Shown piece by piece: positions 18,603 to 27,183 of a stretch of DNA of 64,000 bases. A program made the position numbers and the translations under genes. The DNA comes from Pedobacter cryoconitis (GTDB lineage: Bacteria > Bacteroidota > Bacteroidia > Sphingobacteriales > Sphingobacteriaceae). Within the stretch, counting starts at the first letter, position 1; the number at the start of each line of letters is the position of its first letter. The stretch spans positions 30,230 to 94,229 of the forward strand of contig NZ_QLLR01000026.1 of assembly GCF_003259615.1 (NCBI RefSeq), written 5' to 3'. Below the pieces are notes generated by a model. It worked only from the letters and a program-made list of their open reading frames with translations, ran no database searches and was not told where the DNA came from.

Positions 18603-18610
18603 CAAATCTA
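18603..18610 (-). promoter_or_regulatory. -7 box TAGATTTG of the pdhA operon
   Basis: Matches TAnnTTTG, about 30 nt upstream of the pdhA start. No convincing -33 TTG was seen. Confidence 0.4.
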
Positions 18611-18808
18611 CTTTTTTATTGTAATATATCGAAGGATTAGTGTAAAATGGATGTGAGCAATGACCGTAAAATGTTAATAACTCATACATTTCATCAAAAT
18701 ACATTTGGATAACATATCTTATTTACATAGTTTTGACAACCTGACAATAAGCCTTAGCTGGTGTACGTTTAAGTGCAAGTGCCTATTACCCAAACTTAAC
18801 AGTGTAAC

Positions 18809-19363
18809 ATGATAAAAAAATTTTTGTTTTCTGCCCTTATTGCTTTGTGCAGCGTGACTGCTTTAAACGCGCAAACTAAAACAAAAGAAACCAACAAATT
18901 AGAGGATCCTGATAACTTAGCTTCCCAATATTTCTCCCAGGTTATGGGTATCGCAGTTGACGCGACATCTAACGTTAAGCTCTACAAATTCATTTATGAA
19001 TGGATAGGAACACCTTACCGGTTTGGAGGAAATACCAAGAAAGGAATAGATTGTTCAGCGTTTACCAAGGCGATTTACGACAAAGTTTTCAACACTACAT
19101 TGTTAAGAAATTCAAGGGACATCTTCAGCATGGTAGACCCGCTACCTAAAGATGAACTCAAAGAAGGAGACTTAGTCTTCTTTAAAATCAGAAGTACAAG
19201 AATCACACATATCGGAATTTATTTAGGTGACAACCGCTTTGCACACGCATCTTCTTCAAGAGGTGTTGTAATCAGCAATTTGAATGAGCCTTATTATTCA
19301 CGCTTCTTTTATAAGGGCGGACGGATTCTTGAATCTGCTAAAAAAGATTTAATCGAAGAATAA
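18809..19363 (+). CDS. Exported NlpC/P60 cysteine peptidase
   Basis: 184 residues. The signal peptide (about 1-21) ends at ALNA-QT. The catalytic domain has Cys82 in GIDCSAF, His134 in THIGIYLG and a third polar residue His146 in FAHASSS, the normal C40 triad. It should cut stem peptides (gamma-D-Glu-diaminopimelate bonds) of peptidoglycan in the periplasm. It lacks extra SH3 or LysM binding domains. A strong terminator follows. Confidence 0.94.
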   Translation: MIKKFLFSALIALCSVTALNAQTKTKETNKLEDPDNLASQYFSQVMGIAVDATSNVKLYKFIYEWIGTPYRFGGNTKKGIDCSAFTKAIYDKVFNTTLLRNSRDIFSMVDPLPKDELKEGDLVFFKIRSTRITHIGIYLGDNRFAHASSSRGVVISNLNEPYYSRFFYKGGRILESAKKDLIEE

Positions 19364-19388
19364 TATCTTCTATACCAATAGCTATACG

Positions 19389-19420
19389 ATCCTTCTAAAT
19401 TAATTTAGAAGGATTTTTTT
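19389..19420 (+). terminator. Terminator abutting the capA start codon
   Basis: A perfect 26-bp palindrome (ATCCTTCTAAATT and its complement) is followed by a T run that ends exactly where the next ATG begins (19421). It terminates the NlpC gene but leaves no room for a leader of the downstream gene. Confidence 0.88.
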
Positions 19421-20542
19421 ATGAATGAAAAGATGAAAACTAAAATAACCGGCTTTATTTTGCTTGCTGTAGCAACCAGCCTGATTTTACTGAGCTGCAC
19501 AGGAAATGTGAATATGGCAGCTGAACAACACTCAGCTATTCAAAGAGATACAACTTTAAGGTCTAAAAAAGACACATTGACCATTACTGCAGTTGGCGAT
19601 ATGATGCTGGGTTCTGCTTACCCTTCGAAATCAAATCTGCCCCCTGATGATGCGGTTGGCAGCTTTAAAAATGTAGCGTCTTTTTTAAAGGGCGATATTG
19701 TATTCGGGAATCTGGAAGGCTGTTTTCTGAACAGCGGGAAATCAACGAAGTGTAAGGATACCATTGGCAATAGTTGTTTTGCTTTCAGAATGCCGGAACG
19801 TTATGCAGGAATTTATAAGCAGGCGGGCTTTAATTTACTCAGTGTGGCGAATAACCATGTGGGAGATTTTGGCTGGAAGGGAAGAAAACGCAGTGCGGCA
19901 ATCCTGGATTCACTGGAAATCAACTATGCGGGCTTAACTTCTCATCCTTATACTATTTTCGAAAAAGACAGTGTAAAATATGGTTTCTGCGCTTTCGCGC
20001 CTAATGAAGGTACGGTTTCCATCAACCAGGCAGATAGTGCGAAGCAATTAGTGTCTTTTCTTAAAAAGCAGGTCGATATTGTGATTGTTTCTTTCCACGG
20101 TGGTGGCGAAGGTGCGAGGTTTGAACATGTACCCAGAACAAATGAGATCTTTTACAAGGAAAACCGGGGGGACGTTTATGCTTTCGCCCATGCGGTAATT
20201 GATGCCGGTGCTGATATTGTATTGGGACAGGGCCCGCATGTTACCCGCGCGGTGGAAGTCTACAAGAATAAGTTTATTGCCTACAGTCTTGGTAATTTCT
20301 GTACCTATGGAATGTTTAGTTTAAAAGGCCCTAATGGCTTTGCCCCGCTTTTACAGGTTAAGATCAATGGCAAGGGAGATTTTCTATATGCTGATGTAAT
20401 TTCAGTCAAACAAGATAAAGTTCACCGTCTTACTTTAGATACAGCACAAACTGCTTTCAAAAAGATAGTCTCTTTAACAGCTGCCGATTTCCCTGGCCAT
20501 CACCTGCAATTTACCGGTCAACAGATCCGGATGAAGGATTAA
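19421..20542 (+). CDS. CapA-family lipoprotein (PGA_cap metallophosphatase fold)
   Basis: 373 residues from 19421. A second ATG at 19433 gives an equally good lipoprotein signal and leaves space for initiation after the terminator, so either may be used. Lipobox LLSC with the Cys near 26. The CapA domain has VGDMMLGS, VANNHVGDFG, VSFHGGGE and GQGPHVTRAVE, the metal-site motifs of the calcineurin-like fold. The family was named for poly-gamma-glutamate capsule production, but most members have no known substrate. It overlaps the convergent small membrane gene by 4 nt. Confidence 0.9.
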   Translation: MNEKMKTKITGFILLAVATSLILLSCTGNVNMAAEQHSAIQRDTTLRSKKDTLTITAVGDMMLGSAYPSKSNLPPDDAVGSFKNVASFLKGDIVFGNLEGCFLNSGKSTKCKDTIGNSCFAFRMPERYAGIYKQAGFNLLSVANNHVGDFGWKGRKRSAAILDSLEINYAGLTSHPYTIFEKDSVKYGFCAFAPNEGTVSINQADSAKQLVSFLKKQVDIVIVSFHGGGEGARFEHVPRTNEIFYKENRGDVYAFAHAVIDAGADIVLGQGPHVTRAVEVYKNKFIAYSLGNFCTYGMFSLKGPNGFAPLLQVKINGKGDFLYADVISVKQDKVHRLTLDTAQTAFKKIVSLTAADFPGHHLQFTGQQIRMKD

Positions 20543-20724
20543 GATTCATCTTTCGTGTTTTTGACCAGGCTGATACCGGAGAAAAAGAAGATGATACTGA
20601 TTGCTGCTGAAACTAAAAGTTCACGCGTCATCATCGTATGTTTTACAAATCCAACACCTGCATAGATCAGGCCGATAATGCCAAGGATAGTTAAGATTGT
20701 ACCAAAAATTCTTTTTACGTTCAT
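20539..20724 (-). CDS. Small two-helix membrane protein, 61 residues
   Basis: Two hydrophobic helices (about 6-26 and 36-54) are separated by a short polar loop with KHTMMTREL, flanked by basic residues. Bacteroidota encode many such short membrane proteins; no function is known to me. Its 3' end overlaps the CapA gene by 4 nt, and it diverges from the SPFH gene. Confidence 0.75.
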   Translation of the reverse strand: MNVKRIFGTILTILGIIGLIYAGVGFVKHTMMTRELLVSAAISIIFFFSGISLVKNTKDES

Positions 20725-20848
20725 GATGATTAAGTTAATTCAAATCTTCTTATACAATATCTGTGCCCGGAGTGTTTAAGCCCCCGAAGATTTGCATATG
20801 ATAGTTATTGCGTATCTTGAAAAAGTTTAACTTATTAAATTATTAATC

Positions 20849-21772
20849 ATGAATTACGCCATGTACATTTTTTTCTTCTTTGTCCTGATCGTGCTTTTTA
20901 GCTCTTTTGTAACGGTAAAGCAAGGTACAATTGCAGTTGTTACGGTCTTTGGAAAATACAGACGGCAACTAAGACCCGGACTAAATTTTAAAATTCCGCT
21001 TATCGAGGTAATCTATTCCAGGATCTCTATACAGAACCGCTCAGTAGAGTTGTCCTTTCAGGCGGTAACACAAGATCAGGCCAATGTCTATTTTAAGGCC
21101 ATGCTGCTCTATTCTGTTCTGAATCACGATGAAGAAACAATCAAGAATGTCGCTTTTAAGTTCGTAGATGCGACCAATTTAATGCAGGCACTGATTCGTA
21201 CTATTGAGGGTTCGATCAGGGCATATGTAGCGACTCAGAAACAAGCCAATGTTTTAGCGCAGAGAAATGAGATCGTAATGCACGTAAAGGAACAAATTGA
21301 TATAGTATTGGAGTCCTGGGGTTATCATTTACAGGATCTGCAATTAAATGATATTACTTTCGACGATGAAATTATGCGTTCTATGAGCCGTGTAGTAGCT
21401 TCAAATAACCTTAAAGCAGCTGCCGAGAATGAAGGACAAGCGCTGTTGATTACGAAAACCAAAGGTGCTGAAGCCGATGGTAATGCGATTAAAATTGCCG
21501 CAGCAGCTGAACGTGAAGCGGCACAATTACGTGGACAGGGTATCGCTTTATTCAGAGCTGAGGTTGCACATGGTATGACTAAAGCAGCTCAGGAAATGGA
21601 AGAAGCAAACCTCGATATTTCTGTAATCTTGTTTACGATGTGGACTGAATCTATTAAGCATTTCGCAGAAAACAGTGATGGTAATGTGATTTTCCTTGAT
21701 GGTTCTACTGACGGGATGAACAAAACGATGAAAGAAATGATGGCTATGCAATTCCAGAAGCCTAAAAATTAA
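20849..21772 (+). CDS. SPFH/Band 7 membrane-associated protein
   Basis: 307 residues. An N-terminal hydrophobic segment (about 5-25) is followed by an SPFH domain (about 25-200; VKQGTIAVVTVFGKYRR, LRPGLNFKIP). An Ala/Glu-rich coiled coil follows (about 185-250, AAENEGQALLITKTKGAEADG). Prohibitin/HflK/stomatin-like proteins form membrane microdomain scaffolds and modulate FtsH-type proteases. Monocistronic; a terminator follows. Confidence 0.92.
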   Translation: MNYAMYIFFFFVLIVLFSSFVTVKQGTIAVVTVFGKYRRQLRPGLNFKIPLIEVIYSRISIQNRSVELSFQAVTQDQANVYFKAMLLYSVLNHDEETIKNVAFKFVDATNLMQALIRTIEGSIRAYVATQKQANVLAQRNEIVMHVKEQIDIVLESWGYHLQDLQLNDITFDDEIMRSMSRVVASNNLKAAAENEGQALLITKTKGAEADGNAIKIAAAAEREAAQLRGQGIALFRAEVAHGMTKAAQEMEEANLDISVILFTMWTESIKHFAENSDGNVIFLDGSTDGMNKTMKEMMAMQFQKPKN

Positions 21773-21780
21773 CAGGCATA

Positions 21781-21815
21781 AAAAAAGTCCCTTTTCAGCT
21801 GAGAAGGGACTTTTT
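21781..21815. terminator. Bidirectional terminator between SPFH gene and prc
   Basis: AAAAAGTCCCTT-TTC / GAG-AAGGGACTTTTT with an AGCT loop. A or T runs on both sides let it serve both convergent genes. Confidence 0.88.
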
Positions 21816-21832
21816 CATTTATGGATTTGTTG

Positions 21833-23986
21833 TTATTGCTGCTTAAGCTGGATAAAATCTCCCATTACTCTCAGACTTTCATCCTGGAAGAAGTCGAAGT
21901 CTTCGTTCTTCTTGACCTTGTCTCCTTTTTTAACTGGTGGCAAACCTCTTGATGCTCTCAGTTTATTGGTTTTTTCCAGAGATTTAGCTTCCAGACTATC
22001 TCTTTCTGCTTTCAGTTTACCTTCATTCAGGGTAACAGAAGTCTCCAGATCACGTTTCTTCATGTCCGCTATTCCCTGGATCAGCACTTTATAATCCAGT
22101 GATTTTTCCATTCTTGCCTCATGCAGTTTAACCAGTTCTGGTTTCACAGCAGCTAAGTTTGCAACTGGAATAAAGTTAGATTTTTGAACCTCATCCCATG
22201 GCAATGCTGATGTTTCTGTGTCTTCACCAATTTTATCCATCGGGTAGAAAGATGGCAGGGTAATATCAGGCATTACTCCTTTATGTTGTGTACTGCTACC
22301 GTTTACACGATAGAATTTAGCCATAGTCAGATTGATCTGTCCTAGTTGAGGGGCATCTTTTCCACTTTTGATTGTTAAACCAGAAGCCGGAGAACCTTTC
22401 TGAACCAGGTTTGCCAAACGTTGCAGCACAGAAGGAGTAACCAGTTTGTTTAAGTCAATTGATGACTGAACTGTTCCTTTACCATAAGTTTGTGTACCGA
22501 TGATAATTCCTCTTCCATAGTCCTGAATGGCTCCTGCAAAGATCTCTGAGGCCGAAGCACTCAAACGATCTACCATAACACCAAAAGGACCAGCCCAGGC
22601 CACACCCGGATGTTCGTCATTGCTAACTTCTACATTTCCTTTTAAGTCTTTAACCTGAACTACAGGCCCTTTATCTATAAATAACCCTGTCAGATCAATA
22701 GCTTCTAACAATGAGCCGCCGCCATTGGCACGAAGGTCCATTACAATCGCATCAACTTTATCTTTATTTTTCAGGGTATCAATTAATAGTTTTACGTCAC
22801 GGGTTGTACTTTTATAATTCGGGTCACCTGCATTAGCTGCTTTAAAATCAGCATAGAATGCTGGAACAGTGATGATCCCTATTTTATAGGGTTTACCATT
22901 CGACTCAATAGTTTTAACTTCTTTTTTAGCAGACTGATCTTCCATCACGATTTTCTCTCTCGTCATTTCTACGATCACTGGTTTAGAAGACATATCCTGA
23001 CCTACAGGAATAATTTTCAATCTTACTTTAGTTCCTTTAGGGCCTTTAATCTTAGCAACAGAGTTATCAATTCTCCATCCAATAATATCTTCGAATTCTC
23101 CTGTTGCCTGTCCTACAGCAATAATTCTGTCACCAGAGTTGAGTTGCTTGCTTTTGAAAGCAGGTCCGCCAGGAATGATCTCTGAAATCTTCAGTACATC
23201 ATTTTCCAGTTGCAGACGTGCACCGATCCCTTCAAAGGAACGTGCCATATCTTCATTAAACTGAACAGCTTTAGCTGGATTAAAATAATTAGTGTGCGGA
23301 TCAATGGTTTCTGTAAAAGCATCCATGATCATCTGGAATACATCCTGATTATTCAATTTAGAAGACTGTGATTTCAGGTTCTGATACCTTTTAGTCAATG
23401 TTTCTACATTTTTAGCTTCAGCAGTACCAGCGATCTTTAAATTAATCAGTTCATATTTAACTCTCTTTTTCCAAATATCATTCAAGGCAGCTGTAGAAGT
23501 TACCCATGGCATTTTCTCTCTGTCAAATACATAAGTATCATTCTGGTTGAAATCATATTTGTCCTTGATATGTGCCATTGCATAATTCAGGGTTTCGTTA
23601 TATCTTTTAGAATAAACGTTGAAAATATAAAATGGTGCACTTAGATCACCTGCTCTGAAAGCATCATCCAATGTAGTCCTGAATTGTTCGAAATCTTTAA
23701 TGTCTGAGGCAAGAAAATAACTTCTATAGGGATCCAATGCCTTGATATATTTATCAAGCACAAGAGAGGAAATAGAATCGTTTACTGTTAATTTCTTATA
23801 GTTATAATTTTCTATAAGCGCCACGATTTCCTTGCATACCAAACTCTGTTGCTCATCAGGCTTAATATTAGGGATACCTTCAACCAGTTGTTGTGGTTTT
23901 GGAGCGGCCGAGCAGGCAAGTACAGCTGCAGTGAAGGTGACCAGTAATATTCTTTTCAACATCTCTTTAAATAATTTAAAATCCAT
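21833..23986 (-). CDS. prc: Carboxy-terminal processing (tail-specific) protease
   Basis: 717 residues. The start at 23986 or 23962 gives a lipoprotein signal (lipobox VLACS). An N-terminal helical region is followed by a PDZ domain (about 235-330; GIGARLQLENDVLKI), the S41 protease core with catalytic Ser in SASASEIF (about 474-478) and Lys in TYGKGTVQ (about 500), and a C-terminal DUF3340-type domain. Periplasmic Prc degrades proteins with hydrophobic C-termini and cleaves peptidoglycan hydrolases or lipoproteins. It stands alone. Confidence 0.94.
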   Translation of the reverse strand: MDFKLFKEMLKRILLVTFTAAVLACSAAPKPQQLVEGIPNIKPDEQQSLVCKEIVALIENYNYKKLTVNDSISSLVLDKYIKALDPYRSYFLASDIKDFEQFRTTLDDAFRAGDLSAPFYIFNVYSKRYNETLNYAMAHIKDKYDFNQNDTYVFDREKMPWVTSTAALNDIWKKRVKYELINLKIAGTAEAKNVETLTKRYQNLKSQSSKLNNQDVFQMIMDAFTETIDPHTNYFNPAKAVQFNEDMARSFEGIGARLQLENDVLKISEIIPGGPAFKSKQLNSGDRIIAVGQATGEFEDIIGWRIDNSVAKIKGPKGTKVRLKIIPVGQDMSSKPVIVEMTREKIVMEDQSAKKEVKTIESNGKPYKIGIITVPAFYADFKAANAGDPNYKSTTRDVKLLIDTLKNKDKVDAIVMDLRANGGGSLLEAIDLTGLFIDKGPVVQVKDLKGNVEVSNDEHPGVAWAGPFGVMVDRLSASASEIFAGAIQDYGRGIIIGTQTYGKGTVQSSIDLNKLVTPSVLQRLANLVQKGSPASGLTIKSGKDAPQLGQINLTMAKFYRVNGSSTQHKGVMPDITLPSFYPMDKIGEDTETSALPWDEVQKSNFIPVANLAAVKPELVKLHEARMEKSLDYKVLIQGIADMKKRDLETSVTLNEGKLKAERDSLEAKSLEKTNKLRASRGLPPVKKGDKVKKNEDFDFFQDESLRVMGDFIQLKQQ

Positions 23987-24030
23987 TTTTTATAATAACA
24001 ACCAATATGATACCAATTTCTCAAATAAAC

Positions 24031-24063
24031 AGAAAAGAGACAGTATTATACTGTCTCTTTTCT
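24031..24063 (-). terminator. Strong hairpin between the TPR gene and prc
   Basis: A perfect 15-bp stem (AGAAAAGAGACAGTA and complement) with a 3-nt loop lies on the minus strand, 116 nt beyond the upstream gene's stop and 45 nt before the prc start. It probably ends the cyanophycinase operon, but could also lie in a prc leader, as a TATCTTTG box (24075-24082) precedes it. Confidence 0.75.
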
Positions 24064-24178
24064 GTAATCTTTACCAAAGATAATTAAATAGTAGGCAATA
24101 CGATCTATGTTAACGATTAAAATAAACGCTAACACACACGTAAACAGCATTTTCAAAGGAGCTTAATAATAGGTAATT

Positions 24179-24850
24179 TTATTTTAGTGAACTCTTCTTT
24201 TCTGCGATAGAGGTTCTGGCTTGTTTAAACTGCCCCTTAAACTGGCTTAAATTAGTCGTTTTAGCGAATAATTCTGCACGGTTTATATCCTTTAAGGCCA
24301 GTGAATATTCTTTTTTCTTCATTTTCACCTGCACAAGACCAAGTATAGAGTCGATATAAGCGGAGTTATTATTGACTTGTCTGGCTAAAATCCCTTGCTG
24401 GGTAAAAAACCACATGGACTGTGTCAGCTTATTTGATGCTAAATAAATTTTACCTAATTGGTTATAAGAAGCCATTTGTCCGACTCTGTTTCCGAATCTT
24501 GAATAGGTTTTAAGGGCAACGTTTAAGGTTACCTGTTCTGCCTCTGTATAGTGCTCCATTAAGTAATGAACATTGCTCAATCTTAAAAGAGAGGCACCGT
24601 AACGGGAAAAATTCTTAGAGTTATTGTATTCAAAGGCGGCCTTTCCAAAAAGGGTAACCGCATCGTTTAAATCCCCGTTCTTTTCATTCTTCTCAGCCTG
24701 TTCAAAGTAGAAATCACCATCTGCTCCGGATACAGCAATAGTGATCGAACCATTGTTTGAGAGTGGTTCTTGCTGAACAAAGGTATTTGTTTGTGCCATT
24801 GCTGACCCGGAGAATCCCAGGCATAGCAGAGCGAAACAGAGTTTATACAT
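24179..24850 (-). CDS. Exported tetratricopeptide-like protein
   Basis: 223 residues from ATG 24850; a longer frame into the neighbouring gene is rejected because 24850 starts a perfect signal peptide (MYKLCFALLCLGFSGSAMA, cut before QT). The mature part has helical pairs of TPR type: YFEQAEKNEKNGDLNDAVTLFGKAAFEY, then YGASLLRLSNVHYLMEHYTEAEQV, then GKIYLASNKLTQSMWFF. It is last in the operon with cyanophycinase and isoaspartyl peptidase. Role unknown. Confidence 0.85.
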   Translation of the reverse strand: MYKLCFALLCLGFSGSAMAQTNTFVQQEPLSNNGSITIAVSGADGDFYFEQAEKNEKNGDLNDAVTLFGKAAFEYNNSKNFSRYGASLLRLSNVHYLMEHYTEAEQVTLNVALKTYSRFGNRVGQMASYNQLGKIYLASNKLTQSMWFFTQQGILARQVNNNSAYIDSILGLVQVKMKKKEYSLALKDINRAELFAKTTNLSQFKGQFKQARTSIAEKKSSLK

Positions 24851-24872
24851 ATTACAAATATATATATATATT

Positions 24873-25715
24873 TTAGTTAAACACCTGTAAACTAACATCA
24901 AAAGAAGCCCATACCATATAGGGATGTGAATCAGTGTGGTAGACTTCTCCAGCAGCGGTAATTCCGATTACACCTGCAAAGCCATCGATTGCCTTCAATT
25001 CCCGGAAAGATTTGTCACAAGCGTCCTTTAAGGTAAAGCCATCGGTAACGCGGGTCACAATCCGGGCCGATAGCGCGACACTCACAATATCTTCGCCTAC
25101 TCCGGTACAGGAAATTCCGGCGTGGTTATTTGCATAGTTCCCTGCTACAGTTGCGGAATCACTGACCCTGCATGGAATTTCAAAACCTTTTCCCCCGGTA
25201 GAGGTTGCCGCAGCAAGATTACCAGCAGCGTCCAGCGCTACACAACCTACTGTTCCTTTGTTATTCTGCTGATTAAGTTTCAATTCGAATTCAGCTAAGC
25301 GCTGAGGTATAACCGGATCAAAATAGGGGAATTTATTATTTCTGGCAAATTGTATTGCACCTTCTCCGCTTAATACGCTGTCTTCATAATTTAAGAGTAA
25401 TGAAGCAATCCGGACAGGGTTCTGAACATCCTGAATATTAATTACCCCTGCAAATTTCTGTGTTTTTCCATCCATAATGGAAGCGCTCAGTCTTATTTTA
25501 CCATCACTTTGAATTTGTGAGCCCAGTCCTGCATTGAAAAGAATATTATCCTCCAGCAAATTAACTGCATAAGCTACAGTTTCCAGCGCAGTATGAGATT
25601 GCAGATAAGCATGAGACAGTGAAGCAATTTCAGCTAACGCGTCTTGCTTCGCTTTTTTAGTTTTCTGATTGGTGGAAGATTCACTAAAAAAACCGCCGTG
25701 GATAATTAATTTCAT
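24873..25715 (-). CDS. iaaA: Isoaspartyl peptidase / L-asparaginase family (Ntn hydrolase)
   Basis: 280 residues. The family's autocatalytic Thr nucleophile is in KGTVGCVALD (Thr about 155), with STGGKGFEIPCRVSDSA and GNYANNHAG in the C-terminal half. It is somewhat shorter than usual (about 300-320). Plant-type isoaspartyl dipeptidases hydrolyse beta-Asp-Arg, the dipeptide released by cyanophycinase. The gene lies 4 nt downstream of cyanophycinase, which strongly supports that role. No signal peptide, so it acts in the cytoplasm. Confidence 0.9.
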   Translation of the reverse strand: MKLIIHGGFFSESSTNQKTKKAKQDALAEIASLSHAYLQSHTALETVAYAVNLLEDNILFNAGLGSQIQSDGKIRLSASIMDGKTQKFAGVINIQDVQNPVRIASLLLNYEDSVLSGEGAIQFARNNKFPYFDPVIPQRLAEFELKLNQQNNKGTVGCVALDAAGNLAAATSTGGKGFEIPCRVSDSATVAGNYANNHAGISCTGVGEDIVSVALSARIVTRVTDGFTLKDACDKSFRELKAIDGFAGVIGITAAGEVYHTDSHPYMVWASFDVSLQVFN

Positions 25716-25719
25716 ACGA

Positions 25720-26595
25720 TTAGGGTGTAGGTATAACTTTTGGATGATGAATAGTTAACTGATGCGCTGTAAGATCATAAATATCTCCGTCACACATCAC
25801 GTGAACGACCATATTCTTAATAGAAACCGGCTGCCCCATTTCTACATCCGTAAGATTGGTATCTGACATACTTCTTCCGTCAACAAGGATAACCATCCCC
25901 GAACCGATTGCTTCCATGGTATTGCCATTGGAGATATACAAACCTGTATCTTCTCCCAGGCCAATTCCAAGTATCCCCGGACTGCTGGCTGTTGCATAAA
26001 GCAAGCGCCCGATCCTGCCACGTTGTACGAAATGAGTGTCTACGATTACGCCATCGATAAAACCGAGTCCGGCAGTAATTTTGACTTCTCCTTTTAACAG
26101 GGCATCTTTACTATTACCCTGGTAGATCATATTTTTAGAACTTGCCGCAGCACCTGCAGAGGTACCCGCAATTACAACTTTTTCATTCTCATATTTATCA
26201 AGCAAGATTTCATGTATGGCTGTACCTCCAAAAATAGAAGATAACCGGAGCTGATCTCCACCGGTAAATACCAGTACGTCGGCCGCCTTAACCCTTTTAC
26301 AATTGAGAAGATCATTTGCCTGCTCTCTATTGACGATATTAAGTACGCCAACATCATGTACATCAAGCTGAGCGAAAGCTTTAATATATTCTTCCCCAAC
26401 TTTTTCAGGAACCAGCGATGCTGTTGTAATGATTTCGAAACGGGATGAAGTGCCTTTAACAGATTCAGTAGTAATACGTTTTAGAATACCACGCTCAAAG
26501 AAATTCATATTCTGAGGTAGTCCGAATTGTGTTTCAGTAAAACTTCCGGTATTTATTGCACCACCAATAATTATCAATTTACCTTTTGGAGCCAT
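25720..26595 (-). CDS. cphB: Cyanophycinase (S51 serine peptidase)
   Basis: 291 residues. It has the S51 motifs TGGDQLRL and GTSAGAAA, with the nucleophile Ser at about 146, and a C-terminal region with GLGEDTGLYI typical of cyanophycinases. No signal peptide, so it acts on internal granules. It cuts multi-L-arginyl-poly-L-aspartate to beta-Asp-Arg dipeptides. It is first gene of an operon with the isoaspartyl peptidase and diverges from cphA across a 588-nt region. Confidence 0.93.
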   Translation of the reverse strand: MAPKGKLIIIGGAINTGSFTETQFGLPQNMNFFERGILKRITTESVKGTSSRFEIITTASLVPEKVGEEYIKAFAQLDVHDVGVLNIVNREQANDLLNCKRVKAADVLVFTGGDQLRLSSIFGGTAIHEILLDKYENEKVVIAGTSAGAAASSKNMIYQGNSKDALLKGEVKITAGLGFIDGVIVDTHFVQRGRIGRLLYATASSPGILGIGLGEDTGLYISNGNTMEAIGSGMVILVDGRSMSDTNLTDVEMGQPVSIKNMVVHVMCDGDIYDLTAHQLTIHHPKVIPTP

Positions 26596-26982
26596 TTTAT
26601 TTGTTTTCTTAGCCTAAAATCTCAAATATATATTCATTAGTTTAAATATTACCATATTTAATCAATAATCTGTGTGCAAACAACAATTATTCCTTTATTA
26701 TCCAATTCTTTGATTAAATTTATGCACGTTTATATTTTAAGTGTTTTTAAGCGGATAACTTCGGCTATTTATAAAAAAACATTCATATATTGATTAACCG
26801 TTTAACAGCGTTTTTAACGAAAAAACCTAATTAGACAACAACGGAATTATCCATACACAGCCTTTATTGAAAACAAAATCGAATTAATCCTGAAGCCAGG
26901 ACAGTCCTCGGGGACAACAGGTTCACTGTTAAAGAAATATTACTGAAAAACAAATGAAGGATGAAACTGGTTGTTTCATTGG
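26596..26982. other. AT-rich divergent regulatory region between cphB and cphA
   Basis: This stretch holds the cphB promoter box and no gene-like ORF. Toward its right end lies a possible 27-codon leader ORF (26961-27044), with GAAGG directly before its ATG, that runs into the first 67-bp repeat in a different frame from the 15-codon mini-ORFs. I could not identify a clear cphA promoter. Confidence 0.6.
26623..26630 (-). promoter_or_regulatory. -7 box TATATTTG of the cphB operon
   Basis: Matches TAnnTTTG, 27 nt before the cyanophycinase ATG; a start point near 26618 would give a leader of about 20 nt. Confidence 0.45.
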
Positions 26983-27049
26983 GTAAAACCCGCCCGGGCC
27001 CTTCAGCCTGGCAAGCTTCATCACCTTTAAAAAACAATAAATAACATAT

Positions 27050-27097
27050 ATGAAACCTGCCAGGGCCCTTCAGCCTGGCAAGCTTCATCACCATTAA
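27050..27097 (+). CDS. 15-residue mini-ORF in repeat unit 2
   Basis: ATG to TAA encodes MKPARALQPGKLHHH. The 20-odd bases before its ATG are the same as those before cphA, so if cphA is translated from its ATG this ORF should be too. It may be a regulatory leader peptide; the Arg and triple His codons are suggestive only. Whether it is translated is not shown. Confidence 0.45.
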   Translation: MKPARALQPGKLHHH

Positions 27098-27116
27098 AAA
27101 ACAATAAATAACATAT

Positions 27117-27164
27117 ATGAAACCTGCCAGAGCCCTTCAGCCTGGCAAGCTTCATCACCATTAA
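27117..27164 (+). CDS. 15-residue mini-ORF in repeat unit 3
   Basis: It encodes the same peptide as the mini-ORF in unit 2; the only base difference is AGG to AGA, both Arg. It ends 19 nt before the cphA start codon, so terminating ribosomes could reinitiate at cphA. Confidence 0.45.
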   Translation: MKPARALQPGKLHHH

Positions 27165-27183
27165 AAAACAATAAATAACATAT

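Larger units (their letters stand above)
26983..27183 (+). repeat. Three tandem 67-bp repeats ending at the cphA start codon
   Basis: Units start at 26983, 27050 and 27117; a fourth start, at 27184, is the cphA ATG itself. Each unit contains GCCAGG-(9 nt)-CCTGGC or a variant (a small hairpin), then AAGCTTCATCACC, TTAAAAAACAATAAATAACATAT, and is followed by ATGAAA. Units 2 and 3 begin with ATGAAA; unit 1 has GTAAAA. The units thus carry the same translation-initiation region as cphA. Units 2 and 3 differ by a single base. Confidence 0.95.

Noticed and set aside
26864..27094. 76-codon minus-strand ORF across the cphA leader
   Set aside because: Its repeated MKLARLKGPG-like peptide is the reverse complement of the 67-bp repeats; no initiation signal and it only exists because of the repeats.
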